This document shows, piece after piece, positions 21,969 to 32,150 of a stretch of DNA of 64,000 bases. Position 1 is the first letter of the stretch, and each line of letters starts with the position of its first letter. The translations under genes and the position numbers were made by a program. Source of the stretch: Patella vulgata. Its lineage: Eukaryota > Mollusca > Gastropoda > Patellidae. The stretch is from positions 81,966,702-82,030,701 of the forward strand of contig NC_065881.2 in assembly GCF_932274485.2 (NCBI RefSeq). The letters run 5' to 3'. The notes below the pieces were generated by a model that did not search any database, was not told where the DNA came from, and worked only from the letters and a program-made list of their open reading frames with translations.

Positions 21969-24398
21969 ATATAATTCTTTAGTGTAGATTTTGTTTCATG
22001 TTAAGGTATGAAAGTTGCCACGCATGCGATATCTACTGTAGACTGTGATAATATATGGTGTATATAACGTCTACTCAACACAAACTCGGCCATTTCGGGA
22101 CTAACACATGGTCCAATTATATTTCAAAAATTCGCTTGCGCGTAGGGGTCTTTAGCAGTGGGAGGAAACCGGAGGACCCGGAGAAAATCGCACCCACGCC
22201 AGTTGACTCAATGACAGACCTTATGATACAACACGCACGTGCTAACCATTCGGCCATCCAAACCCCCTTTCCTGACACACACACACACACACACACACAC
22301 GTGACTATGGTAAATAAAAACAAACCGTATGTTACTCTCGTGGTTTTCTAATCTAATTATAAAGTCGTTAGCTACAAAACAATTCTTGCTACAGATTGAA
22401 TTAAATTTATAATATGACGTAATCAATTGCACAGTAACTGGTTGAAACTAGTTCAAGTTGTGGGAATTCCCGTTATGTATTATTTATGAATGTGTTTTCT
22501 CTCTAGGTTTAACTATATATATATATAAAACCAGTCTGACCAGTAGATTATATTATGTATAAAAAAGACCAGTCTGACGAGTAAATTATATTATGACATT
22601 ATACACGTAAACGTGAAGTGAAACTTAAAATTAAAGAGGCATTATTCCAGAGTTATATCTGCTTATTGCAGGCCTTTCTTTGGGCCTTAAATATTATATA
22701 AACTATTAATTAGACATTTGTTTACATGACAAGTTCATAATCGATTCTCTAGACCATCGGGTGGCCCCGAGTTTATGTAGATTAGAACGGTTCTGCCATT
22801 TAATGATTTAATTTAAAAATTACGATTACAAACAATGAATGCACACAACTTGTCAAAACTACAAACATTGATAACTTCGCTCAGAATACAGTAATTTGAA
22901 TGACATTTTCAATATATTTTCATGTATTTTGCATTATCTGTTTTTGGAAATATTATAGCAGGAACGGGCAAATTTGCGCAATGGACATCCACCCCCTTCA
23001 TCTTATATTAAATTTTTGACGTCCGTAGATCGAGTTTACGGTCTAGTCTAAACAGAATTACTAACACAGAAATCCAGAAATATAGAATTTTATCACACCA
23101 AGGATCAAAATAAGTAATCTTCAAGCAAGAGGTTGTCTAACGCATAGACCTGTTAATTGTGCAAGTCGTGGACGTGACCCCACGCTTGTCCGTGAACAGA
23201 GGTCAGAAGTAGAGTAGCCTAGCCTCTTGGCCCATCATTCGAACGACAAGCCACATTTTCTTTCTTATCCCTGCGTGCTGAGATGTGGGGACTGAACCTA
23301 ACATACGCCCACCACACCCGGTTTCGAATCCCAGGTTGTACGTGACAAGGAGTAGGATTGTCTGTCCAACCTCGTAGGTTTTCTCCGGGTCCTCCGGTCC
23401 CCCCCCCCCCACACACACACTGTTGAAGACCCCTACGCGCAAGCGAATTATTGAAATAAAGTTAAACCATATGTTCGTCCCGAGGTGACCTGGTCTGTGT
23501 CGAGTGGACGTTAAACCCCATTTCTCTCTCTCCCATCACACCCACTGATAGTATTTATTGTTATAAAATGTTTTATGTATATATTATAATATATTATTCA
23601 GAACGTAACCAACAACATGTATACTTCAAACATTACATACCATGTTAACGGTGATGGTGTCGGGGTACAGATTGGAAACGGTAATAGTTTCCAACAGACC
23701 AATCAACTTCAAGAAGAGGTAGTTGACCTGCGGGAAGAGGTAGGTGAATTAAAAGACCAAGTCCGGCAACTGAAGGAAAGAATGGCCGCGTTAGAAAATA
23801 ATAATGATGATACAAACACTGAGGAACCAGAATATCAGATGGATGACGAGGAGAAGGATATGATTACTCTTAAGATCTGTAGTCAGTAAGTATAAACTAT
23901 GATTTACAATATAATATAGCTGTACTAGTAGATATATCTCGATATATTACAGTATATACTACATGTTATACAATATATTTAACTGGTATTACAGTGATGT
24001 GTATAAAATGGTACCTGTATTATATTTACATATATCTGTAGGTGTTTTAACAATTTTAACATATTTACCTGTATCTATAGAGGTAGGTATTATAATATAA
24101 TATTTTACCTGTATTTACAATAGTAGGTATAATATAATATATATTTACCTGTATTTACAGTGGTGGTAGAGGTAAGATGACTATAAGTGTTAGTAAAGAT
24201 AAACCTGTAAGTCAACTAGTATCTATAATAAAGGAGGAGTATAGAAGGAAGTGTGGTAGAGATGTTGGTGTTCCTTGTCTTACTAGTATCTACAGTTTAA
24301 AACAGATGAAGATGATCTACCACCGTTACAACAACAACAGCGATCTACCATTATCACATCATGATGTAGGTGATGGTGATACAGTCTACTGGCGGTAG
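17087..24398 (+). CDS. RHIM-coiled coil-ubiquitin-like protein, gene 2
   Basis: Exons 17,087-17,098 (MSDQ, donor GTGAGT), 23,602-23,885 (donor GTAAGT) and 24,161-24,398 (stop TAG), all in phase; about 178 residues. Exon 2 has an internal ATG at 23,617 that could serve if transcription starts at the nearer P4 module. RHIM core: YHVNGDGVGVQIGNGNS, like the G-V/I-Q-V/I-G-x-x-N cores of RIPK1 and RIPK3. Then a coiled coil (LREEVGELKDQVRQL) and an acidic linker (EEPEYQMDDEEKD). The UBL comprises MITLKI (strand 1), a GGRGK turn, MTISVSKDKPVSQLVSII (strand 2 and helix), IYSLKQMKMIYH (strand 3) and DVGDGDTVYW (last strand). Likely a cytosolic adaptor: amyloid-type assembly through RHIM, partner recruitment through UBL (inference). 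The 6.5-kb first intron holds a further promoter-like module and two DNA elements. Confidence 0.75.
17447..17740 (+). mobile_element. SINE family A in first intron, copy 1
   Basis: Diverged tRNA-like head GGTGGATAGCCGAGTCGCATG, full core with TTTTCTCCGGGT, and C-rich/(TC)n tail. Copy 0 keeps only the head (5,091-5,158); the duplicate is at 32,507-32,805. Confidence 0.8.
17985..18027 (+). promoter_or_regulatory. kB site plus TATA, module P3 of copy 1
   Basis: GGGAATTCCC at 17,985-17,994 and TATAAATA at 18,020-18,027. The downstream leader aligns with that of P2, but the stretch carrying the MSDQ exon and its donor is missing (ATTTAC runs straight into AGTACAGATATTAAC). So P3 is a promoter duplicate that has lost its coding exon. 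Confidence 0.6.
18208..19618. mobile_element. 1.4-kb hAT-like non-autonomous element, copy 1
   Basis: Ends CAGGGGCGTA...TACGCCCCTG, with poly-G/poly-C just inside each end, flanked by ACGTTGTC (18,200-18,207) and ACTTTGTC (19,619-19,626), an 8-bp TSD with one mismatch. The interior holds two copies of a roughly 300-bp block rich in AGTCGGTCGCAAAAT/AGTCGGTCTC words, and two related segments with GCCCAGTCC-AAAAATTAAAAGCTC. No transposase motif. 8-bp TSD and CAGGGGCG ends suit the hAT superfamily. Duplicate at 33,275-34,689; absent from copy 0. Confidence 0.8.
20095..21865. mobile_element. 1.77-kb foldback element with long CTCGAGA-rich inverted repeats, copy 1
   Basis: Begins TACGGAAGCG and ends CGCTTCCGTA, flanked by AAAAAC on both sides (20,089-20,094 and 21,866-21,871). 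Inverted arms of about 230 bp consist of degenerate TTTCTCGAGATCC-type units. The middle has degenerate direct repeats around CCAATACTTCACACCAAATATGAAA. No transposase frame. A 6-bp TSD is unusual; Dada-type elements make 6-7 bp, but no protein supports an assignment. The right end has lost 16 bases present in copy 2. Confidence 0.8.
21922..21968. repeat. (AAAT)n microsatellite
   Basis: About eleven AAAT/AATA units; shorter and interrupted at 37,010-37,045 in copy 2. Confidence 0.9.
22066..22268 (-). mobile_element. SINE family A, internally deleted, copy 1
   Basis: Family A body with the B-box side lost (GGAGAAAATCGCACCCACG joins core to head). Followed by (CA)n at 22,276-22,300. Duplicate at 37,142-37,345. 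Confidence 0.75.
22462..22530 (+). promoter_or_regulatory. kB site and TATA, module P4 of copy 1
   Basis: GGGAATTCCC at 22,462-22,471; TATAAAA at 22,524-22,530. It lies 1.07 kb before the RHIM exon, so transcripts starting here could use the ATG at 23,617. Duplicate at 37,528-37,596. Followed by a short direct repeat around GACCAGTCTGACSAGTA. Confidence 0.5.
23322..23545 (+). mobile_element. SINE family A just before RHIM exon, copy 1
   Basis: Starts within the B-box region (GGTTTCGAATCCCAGG) and ends CCCATTTCTCTCTCTCCC about 60 bases before the RHIM exon acceptor. Absent from copy 0 (CACCACGCCCACTGATAG at 7,090). Duplicate at 38,382-38,600. Confidence 0.8.
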
Positions 24399-24747
24399 TT
24401 TGTTTGATTATAAAACAGGAAGAGTTTATATACATATATGTCTTGTTTTATGTACTGATATTTATACAATCCCATGTATACGTAATCACAATGTCATATT
24501 ATAATGGATATTTTATATTTTGTATTCAGTTTATTGTGAACTCTCTGGAGAGTGCCGGGGGAACTGCACAAAAAAACACAGATAAAACAGCAAGAACAAT
24601 TAGATACATATGCCAGTACATGTGGTCTTACGTCGGGTGGGGTAGGGTGTGGGTTGTCAAAGAAAGAATTAGAAACATATTCTCATATATGTTGTCGAAA
24701 TAATTAGATACATAATCCAATACATGTGGTCCTAGCTGTGTGGGGTG

Positions 24748-25061
24748 CAAAACACAGCTTAGACATGGGCCTGAGGGGGTGGGGGCAGGACAAGGGCCCC
24801 GCGGTTCATGGCAAAAAGAGAACAAATTCAAATTCCAGATGAAAGTTTCACGTTAATCGCCGTTATATGTCATTTCCGCTCATTGTATGCCGTTTGGAAC
24901 TGAATAGATTTCGTATGTAATTATTCTTGTATTACAAACCGTTTAATTGTGTGCTACGCATGCGTGCCATTCAAAAGGATGTAAAATAATCTACACGTTG
25001 CGTTAGGGGCCCCTTGATTCTAGTCAGACCCAAGGCCCCGCCCCGGTTAAGCTGGGCTTTG
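24748..25061. mobile_element. 314-bp MITE with perfect 8-bp TSD, copy 1
   Basis: TSD GTGGGGTG at 24,740-24,747 and 25,062-25,069; ends CAAAACACAGCTTAG and TTAAGCTGGGCTTTG. Orthologous to 8,980-9,280 and 41,340-41,653. Confidence 0.85.
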
Positions 25062-25069
25062 GTGGGGTG

Positions 25070-25854
25070 TCAGAGAAAATAAATTAGATATATGTGGTAG
25101 CCTAATGGACGGGTGATTGTGACCCCTGATCTTATGTCAGAGATTGTACAAGAATAATTCGATACATATATTCATATACATCTGGTCCTAGGTGACAGGC
25201 GTTAGTACGACTAACTTACGAGTTTTATTATATATCATTTTAAAAATTGATCTAATGACTATTCCGTGGCTTATTTAGCAGGTGCACTGTGCGGATGTGT
25301 GGGTATGGGGCGATATGGTGTGGTCGGATTATTGTAATGCAACACGCCTGATATCTAATTCGTGATCTCGTATACGAGGTTGTTAAAAACGAAAGGAGAT
25401 GAATATAAAAAAAAAATCTTTAGACAATGAGTGCGAATTATCAACATTCTGAATTTCACGATATATAGAAGTGTTGAATATAAATGTTTCAGTGTATGTA
25501 TTATTGTTTGTCTTTTATGAAATATTGAAAGCCACCATAATGGCCCCCCGCAATCTTTATAGATCTAAATATTACCATTTTACCCAAGTTGATTCACATC
25601 AGATGATTTATTCCTTATTTGTCATCGAACTAAATTGAGACACGTTTCACGATAATGGCTCTGAAGAAGAACTTTAGGGATTATCGAGTCGGCTCCTGTT
25701 TGTCATAGGTGACATGGTTATTATATAAAGTGAGCTTAGTTCTTCGGAAGAAACGAAAACCCATAGACGAAAATGATGTGTTGTGAAGTTGAAACATATG
25801 ACGTGATCTTCAGAATATCTACATTGATCTATATAGTAAATACACGAGTATCCC

Positions 25855-25903
<49 letters not shown>

Positions 25904-27850
25904 GAGGATGGGATTTAAAGTCTCCTCGACACAAACTAGGTCATTTCGAGACTAACATTTGTTTCAATTTTATTAAAAGGGAACCCCCACCCACCCAGAA
26001 AAAACACTATTATAATATGCACAATTTGTAGATGCTTAAACTATCTTGCCCAACAAATGTCCTCCACCAGACTTGGGTAACCCCATAAATAAATCCTGGA
26101 AAGGGACCTAAGATTAACTGGATAGTGTAAAACCAACTGGCCTCTGATCTACCGTTTTGACCAGAGGGTACATGCATGTTAAAACTTGTTAGTTTAAATC
26201 TAATAAAACCTGTATGGTAAAACCTCCCGAAACCCTGTATAGTAAAAACATCTAAAAAATGTATGGTAAAGCCGTTAACAGGTACGGCACGGTTCATTGT
26301 TTTTATTGTGTAGACAGGTCAAACATAAGCGTGCCGTGACTGGTACCGTACCAATCTGGCCCACTGAAGTGAGGTAGTCTCGGCACAGTACCAGGCACGA
26401 CACACTTAAATTTTCATAGTGTAATTAAACGCTAACCGGTCTGAGAACGAGAACGGTTTTAGTACGGATTACTGTGCATGCCCCAAATGAACCTGTCAAA
26501 ATGGATGTCCAAATTAAATCAATCGCCATAATTGTTGTCATACTTTTCTGTGAAGAGTTCCACATTTGCCTGGCACGGTTCCGAGGCTGGTTATTTTAAA
26601 GTAATGTAAACGCGTCAATTTCTTGAAATGTATTGCGTCCTGATACCGTGCCGTTCTCGGCACGCTTATCGCGGCCATGCATAAACAGGGATTATGTGTC
26701 AGAAATTGTTGAAAATCAAGGGCCATTACTCTGACAATAGGAGACAAGGCATATTGTTATAATTTCCATTTAATAAATTATCACAGTAAATCAAGTACCT
26801 GTACAATGTTTCTCTAATATAAATAGGAGACAAAGCACAAAGGGTAATAACTCTGGCAATATAAGACATGGCACATTGTTATAATTTCCATTCAATAATT
26901 CTCACACACAGTATATCAAACATAATCATATTAAAGTAGCTGTATCACCATACTCTAATTAATGATGAACAGAAAACTTTATCCATCACACAATGGAAAT
27001 TTCAAGAAAGGAAATGAAATCGTGTTTTAACATTTTATTTTTCTGCACAGTGGTATACACAAGACAAACTGGTATACACCACATCACAGTCGTATACACA
27101 AGAAACACTGGTATATCCAGGAAGGACACCACTGAAAGAATATACACAGGGTTTCACTTGAATCAAATATTGTTTAAACTGGACAATAGCAATACATGTA
27201 TATATCTTAAAATAATTCACATGGCTACCAGTTTGTAGAGTTGGGGCTGAACAGTGGGATGTTAAATCCCATTTCATTTCACCAGTTTGTAGCCTCTTTT
27301 GACCAGACCCTATCTATTTGAGAAACATCCTGGGTGATCAACTATTCAGTACATTACACATATATGACTGGTTACAATCATAATTTATGCAGAAAAACAA
27401 TGACTGGCATCAGAAAAGGAAATGTATGTCAGCAGCTGGTTTTCTCCTCAAATTGGTCAAGAAAGATCCTCTGATGCAGGACAGTGAGTCTTGTCAACGA
27501 CAATGCATCTAGTCGTTCGACAGGAAACCACATCAGCGCACATATTGATGAATCTTCAACAGTTTGAAGAAAATGGTTGAAACACTGCTGTCAAAGACAA
27601 AAAAGTTCCCTCACAGCACACTGCATTGAGTATGACTATCTCTATTATTGGTGCAGTAGGACATTAAACCTCATTTCCCAGCATGGCAGCATTTCTTCTA
27701 GGGTTAGGGACGGTTAGGGCTGGTATTCTCCAAGTAAACACTGAACACGAGTGTAATTTACCATGACCATTAGAACCATGGATAGTAATAAAGGCAATGG
27801 TGAAATAACTTATTTAAGAGTTTGAGGTTGTTATGGTTGTGAGGAAATCT
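25070..27850. other. Unit sequence between UBL gene and SPATA24 debris, copy 1
   Basis: No coding exon seen. It holds the (GA)n SINE tail at 25,856-25,975, GAAACCTGTATGGTAAAA units at 26,185-26,275, GGCACGGTTC/ACCGTGCC-type inverted words at 26,275-26,670, and CTGGTATACAC repeats at 27,050-27,115. Confidence 0.45.
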
Positions 27851-28389
27851 GAAATCATCTTTTCGATCCAATTTTCCTCGAAGTTCCCAGTTTTTTACTT
27901 GTTTTTTCTTCCATCATTTGAGCTATGTATTGTTCTTGTTGTTTTTCAACATCAATTTCCCCGACTTTCTGTTTGTATTTATGACTTTGTTCCATCAACA
28001 GATTTCGTAACCTTTTTATTTCCTCATCTTTATCTTGTATGTTGACTTCTTGATTTTTACACCTTGTCTTTGTTTCTGTAAAAGAATGAAAATAAATAAA
28101 CAGATTGGAGATTATTATCTTCTCAACATAATACAAACTAAAACAAGTGGTTGCCATGCAAGATAAGCCCACATTTTGCAAAAGATGGACAGAGAATAGA
28201 TAAAAAAAAAAAAAAATTTCGTACTATCAGTGTCCATAATGAAGAATGTTACTGTCCAACCTGTGTCGATATCGTTAGGAACCAAGATCTTTGGGACAAA
28301 TATTAAGTTTCATCAAAATCTAATAAAAGTTGTGACCTGTAGGGGTCCACAAAATGAGAGGGTTTAAGGTTTAAGGGTTTAAGGTCCAC

Positions 28390-28617
28390 CTGACACAAAC
28401 TAGGTCATTTTGGGACTAACATTTCAATAATTTGCTTGCGCATAGGTGTCTGTAGCAGTGGGAGGAAACCGGAAGACCCGGAGAAAATCCCACGAGGTTG
28501 GATAGACCATACTCCTTGTCACGTATAACCAGGGAATCGTAACCACGCCAGATGACTCAATGACAGACCTTATGATACAATGTGCACATGCTAACCATTC
28601 GGCCATCCAACCCCCCA
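28390..28617 (-). mobile_element. SINE family A at copy 1/2 border
   Basis: Family A body with head at right (GGCCGAATGGTTAGCATG). Its (GA)n tail is lost in a 94-bp deletion compared with 44,919-45,203. Confidence 0.75.
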
Positions 28618-28709
28618 GGTACATGAATGGACCACGCTTTTATGTCCCATCTGCAGGACTTGACATAATTTCTTTGTTGGCCTTGCAGGTGCCACCCCTG
28701 ATAAAATCA

Positions 28710-28871
28710 CAGAGGTTCTACATGACAAGGAGTAGGGTCGCCTGTCCAACCTAATGGGTTTTTCTCTGGGTTCTCTAGTTTCGTCACACTGCTATAGACC
28801 CCTACACGATAGCAATTTACTGAAATAAAATTGAACCATATGCCAGTCCCGAAATGACATAGTTTGTGTCA
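28710..28871 (+). repeat. SINE family A body fragment, copy 2
   Basis: Duplicate of 13,699-13,860. The 450-bp insertion follows at 28,872-29,323. Confidence 0.65.
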
Positions 28872-29447
28872 ATCAAAATGGCCGTCCCTCGTTCACAATT
28901 TTCTACTGATTGTGATGAAACTTGAAATGTAAGTTTATAACCCAACGATCTTGGTTACTTTCGATATTTGCGCATATCGGACTGTAACTTCCTGAATTAT
29001 GGCCCCTGATTGTACGAAAAATCGCTTTTTGTTTTGCTTGTTCTCTATCCATCTCTTGCAAAATGTGGGCGTATCCTGCCTGGCTAGGGTTCCCAACCGT
29101 TTTCATCCCATTTACTACGGGTAACTTTTGGAAATTCCTCATTACAGCACACCAAATGTTATTGAGGAGCTTTTTCGACCAATACATCTGGGATTTTGAG
29201 GTTAGTGAGTCTTCGCCTTACTCACTGCGGCTCCCAAAAATCAATCAAATTACTGTAGTACAGTATGGTGGGTTAACTAGCTAGTAACTCCTATCTACAT
29301 GTAGGTGTTGTGATGTAAATCAAAGTAAGTCATGTGATTTATAATATATATTATATTTTTACCTGTCCATTTTGATTCAATATCTTTCTGTCTGTTTGAC
29401 ATCTGTACTGTTTTACCTGAAAACAAATCCAATCATATTCATTTGGT

Positions 29448-29760
29448 ACCAAGACCCAATCATTCTCTCAAGCTGTACCAAGAAGACCCAATCATATTCA
29501 TTGTTTCAAATCAAGACCCAATCATATTCATTCTCTCAAACTGTACCAAGAAGACCCAATCATATTCATTGTTTCAAATCAAGACCCAATCATATTCATT
29601 CTCTCAAATGGTATTAAAACACAATAATATTCATTGTTTCAAATGATACCAAGACCCAATCACATTCATTGTTTCAAATGGTCAAGACTCAACAATGTTC
29701 ATTGTTTCAAATGATATCAAGATTCAAGACCCAATCATATTCATCCTCTCAAATTGTACT
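29448..29760. repeat. Minisatellite AAGACCCAATCATATTCATT, copy 2
   Basis: About nine units, longer than the copy 1 array by two to three units. One of the few length differences between the two recent copies. Confidence 0.8.
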
Positions 29761-29994
29761 ATGGTTGAAATGTATAAGGGTTCTGTAACTACTGTGACAT
29801 ACCCCCTGATACTCTATGGACACGAATCATGGATTCCTGAATATCATGTTTTTGTGGAACCTAATGACCAAATTATACTTACGAAGCCTCAAATGAAAGC
29901 TTTTCTCGTTCTAGTTGTTTGGTGAGAATCTCTATTTCACCAAGTGAAAACTCCAGTTTATCGGTAACCTCTGTTAATTTGTTACGTGTTCTTG

Positions 29995-30230
29995 TTGACG
30001 TCCATTTGACACAAACTAGGTCATTTCGGAACTAACATATGGTTCAATTTTATTTCCATAATTCGCTTGCGCGTAGGGGTCTTTAGCAGTGGTAGGACAC
30101 CGGAGGACCGGAGAAAACCCACGTACTACTTGTCACGTACAACCAGGGAATCGAAACCACGCCAGTTGACTCAATGACAGACCTTATGATACAGCGCGAA
30201 CATGCTAACCATTCGGCCATCCAGCCCCGC
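29995..30230 (-). mobile_element. SINE family A cutting exon-4 debris, copy 2
   Basis: Duplicate of 14,916-15,150, same junction with the exon-4 remnant. Confidence 0.75.
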
Positions 30231-30594
30231 CCCGCCTCTAATATTGAATATTCAAGCACTGGGATACATTGCAAGTGTGTCCATTGAATGAACTCCTGTA
30301 AGAGAGAGAGAGAGAGAGAGAGGGGGAGAGAGAGAGGGGGGGAGAGAACAAAACATTTACTGGACACTAATCGGGTCCCTTCGGTACTTACATATGCTGC
30401 ATGTTTATTTCAATAGTCGTTTTTCAGCGGACGGGAAACCAAAAATAACCTATTGGTGTGGCAGTGAGCAATTAACAAACCTAACAATGTTGATCTAGAC
30501 CTATAAAAGATGTATTTTGTAGGAGCTAAAATTTCCTATTACAGGTCTTTAGTTTGGTCTCAAATGGTTCATTAATCACTAAGGGGGGGGGGGG

Positions 30595-30840
30595 TAAATG
30601 GTTCGCGTGTGGGGCGTTTTTAATAAAGTCTGTCATTGAGTCAACTGGCATGGTTTCGAATGCCCGGTTGTACGTGACAAGGAGTAGGGTCACCTGCCCA
30701 ACCTCGTGGGTTTTCTCTGGGTCCTCCGGTTTGCTCCCACTGCTAAAGACCCCTACACGCAAATGAATTGTTGAAATAAAATGAAACTATATCTTAGTTT
30801 GTGTTGAGTGGACGTTAAACCCTATTTGTCTCTGTCTCTC
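30595..30840 (+). mobile_element. SINE family A, copy 2
   Basis: Duplicate of 15,526-15,770; the preceding poly-G run is shorter here. Confidence 0.75.
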
Positions 30841-31365
30841 ACATTAATCACATGTAGACATGTATTCACATGCCAAGTCCATCAACTCTCTGGGACATCG
30901 GAGGGAAAAATTGTGATTTTCAACGGATTTAAACCTGATCGACAGTTAGTAATGCAATTGAAGATTGGGTAATCGAGACTTTGTTTGTTAATACCATCAG
31001 GAAATTATTTAAAAATGAATGGAGTAAAATGAATGGTTAGGAAATGGGGTTTAATTTCTCGTAGACAAGCGCAATACTTTGGTAATTTTGTTTATTGTTT
31101 ATTGTTATGGTTACTGGTATAATGCAGCTGTGTTTTGCCCGGATAGCAAAGTTTTCACCTGCTCGATCTTTTGTACGTTTACGCCAACGTGTCCAAAATG
31201 CACATGATGGGTTGATCTCATCATTTTTCTAACCTTGACATTTCTCTTTATCAATTATAATACTGACGTAATACATATTGTAGACTCTATTATCATATAA
31301 ACACTTTTTATATCTGGAACTGTAGGTCTCAACAATCTAGGCTACAATGAAACTGAAATAGTTAC

Positions 31366-31373
31366 TATAAATA
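31366..31373 (+). promoter_or_regulatory. TATA box of module P1, copy 2
   Basis: TATAAATA in ACTATAAATAAATGGGTTTTTCC, before the MSNH exon. Confidence 0.55.
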
Positions 31374-31541
31374 AATGGGTTTTTCCATGAGGGGCTTCAA
31401 AAAATAAATACTTCCCGTTTGATTTGTGCAGCGTCGCCCAAGTTTTAGTGTCACAGAGCGAGTAGACATCGCTATAAGGTTGTAGTGTAGATAATTCAAG
31501 ACACCTGGTTGACGTTTTTAACAACCCAAATCACATTATAA

Positions 31542-31556
31542 ATGATGTCTAATCAC
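31542..31556 (+). CDS. Alternative first micro-exon, (M)MSNH, copy 2
   Basis: ATGATGTCTAATCAC then donor GTGAGT. Same phase as the MSDQ exon at 32,151, so either could supply the start of gene 3. Confidence 0.45.
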
Positions 31557-31913
31557 GTGAGTACAACGTTATACATCAAATATAAATATCAATATTTAAA
31601 ACTTGCTGTTTGTACTTGTGGAGCAGATGATCTACTTTTATCAACTGTTTATACGTCGAGTTTATTATACTAAAGTATCTAAAACTTTTAATTTTGAAAT
31701 AGTTTAATTAAAGCAGAATGGAAATGGGTTGATATTGATATGCGATACTGTGACCAGGGGCCTGTTTCACGAAATTTTAACCCTTATCCTAAATCACAAT
31801 CCACATATGACGTAATAACACCTGGCTCCAGTGGATGGAAAAAAACGCTTACCCATTCGTTAGTGTGAACTGCAAGGGTAGACAACTCTGTTTGGGAGAT
31901 TGGCTCGTGCTGT

Positions 31914-31994
31914 GGGATTTCACGGTATTTGATTTTATACGCAATAGTAATATCATATCGTTGAGTGAAATAACTGAGTCAGTTACTATAAATA
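31914..31994 (+). promoter_or_regulatory. Promoter P2 of copy 2
   Basis: GGGATTTCAC at 31,914-31,923, TATAAATA at 31,987-31,994. A short A-rich run after the TATA block is deleted compared with copy 1 (TTCTCTATTTCC versus TTCTCTAAAAAATATTTCC). Confidence 0.55.
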
Positions 31995-32150
31995 AATGGG
32001 TTTTTCAATAATGGGGTTCTCTATTTCCTGTTGTACAGCGCAGACTCACCCCTTTTCTTAGAACTAAAAGCTCTCTAACATCGATAGAAGACGGTTGTGT
32101 TATAGTTTAGGAGATATACCTGTGACCATATACAATATTATCTAATCAAT

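Larger units (their letters stand above)
13606..28617. repeat. Tandem unit copy 1 (15.0 kb)
   Basis: Aligns to 28,618-45,203 at offsets of 15,011 rising to 15,076, then about 16,590 once the 1,527-bp Tc1 element is passed. By eye, long stretches are identical or differ by single bases. Length changes are mostly in poly-G, (GA)n, (CA)n and minisatellites. Notable indels are a 94-bp loss near 28,352, and small losses at 21,854 and, in copy 2, near 42,115. Confidence 0.9.
27855..29994 (-). pseudogene. SPATA24-like 3' exon fragments, second debris copy
   Basis: Last exon at 27,855-28,075, open and nearly identical to the intact gene (SKKLG instead of NKKLG near the end). Exon 5 at 29,363-29,416 has the same 17-base loss as the first debris copy. 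Exon 4 remnant at 29,883-29,994 is cut by the SINE at 29,995. The shared lesions show they arose before the copy 1/2 duplication. Confidence 0.8.
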
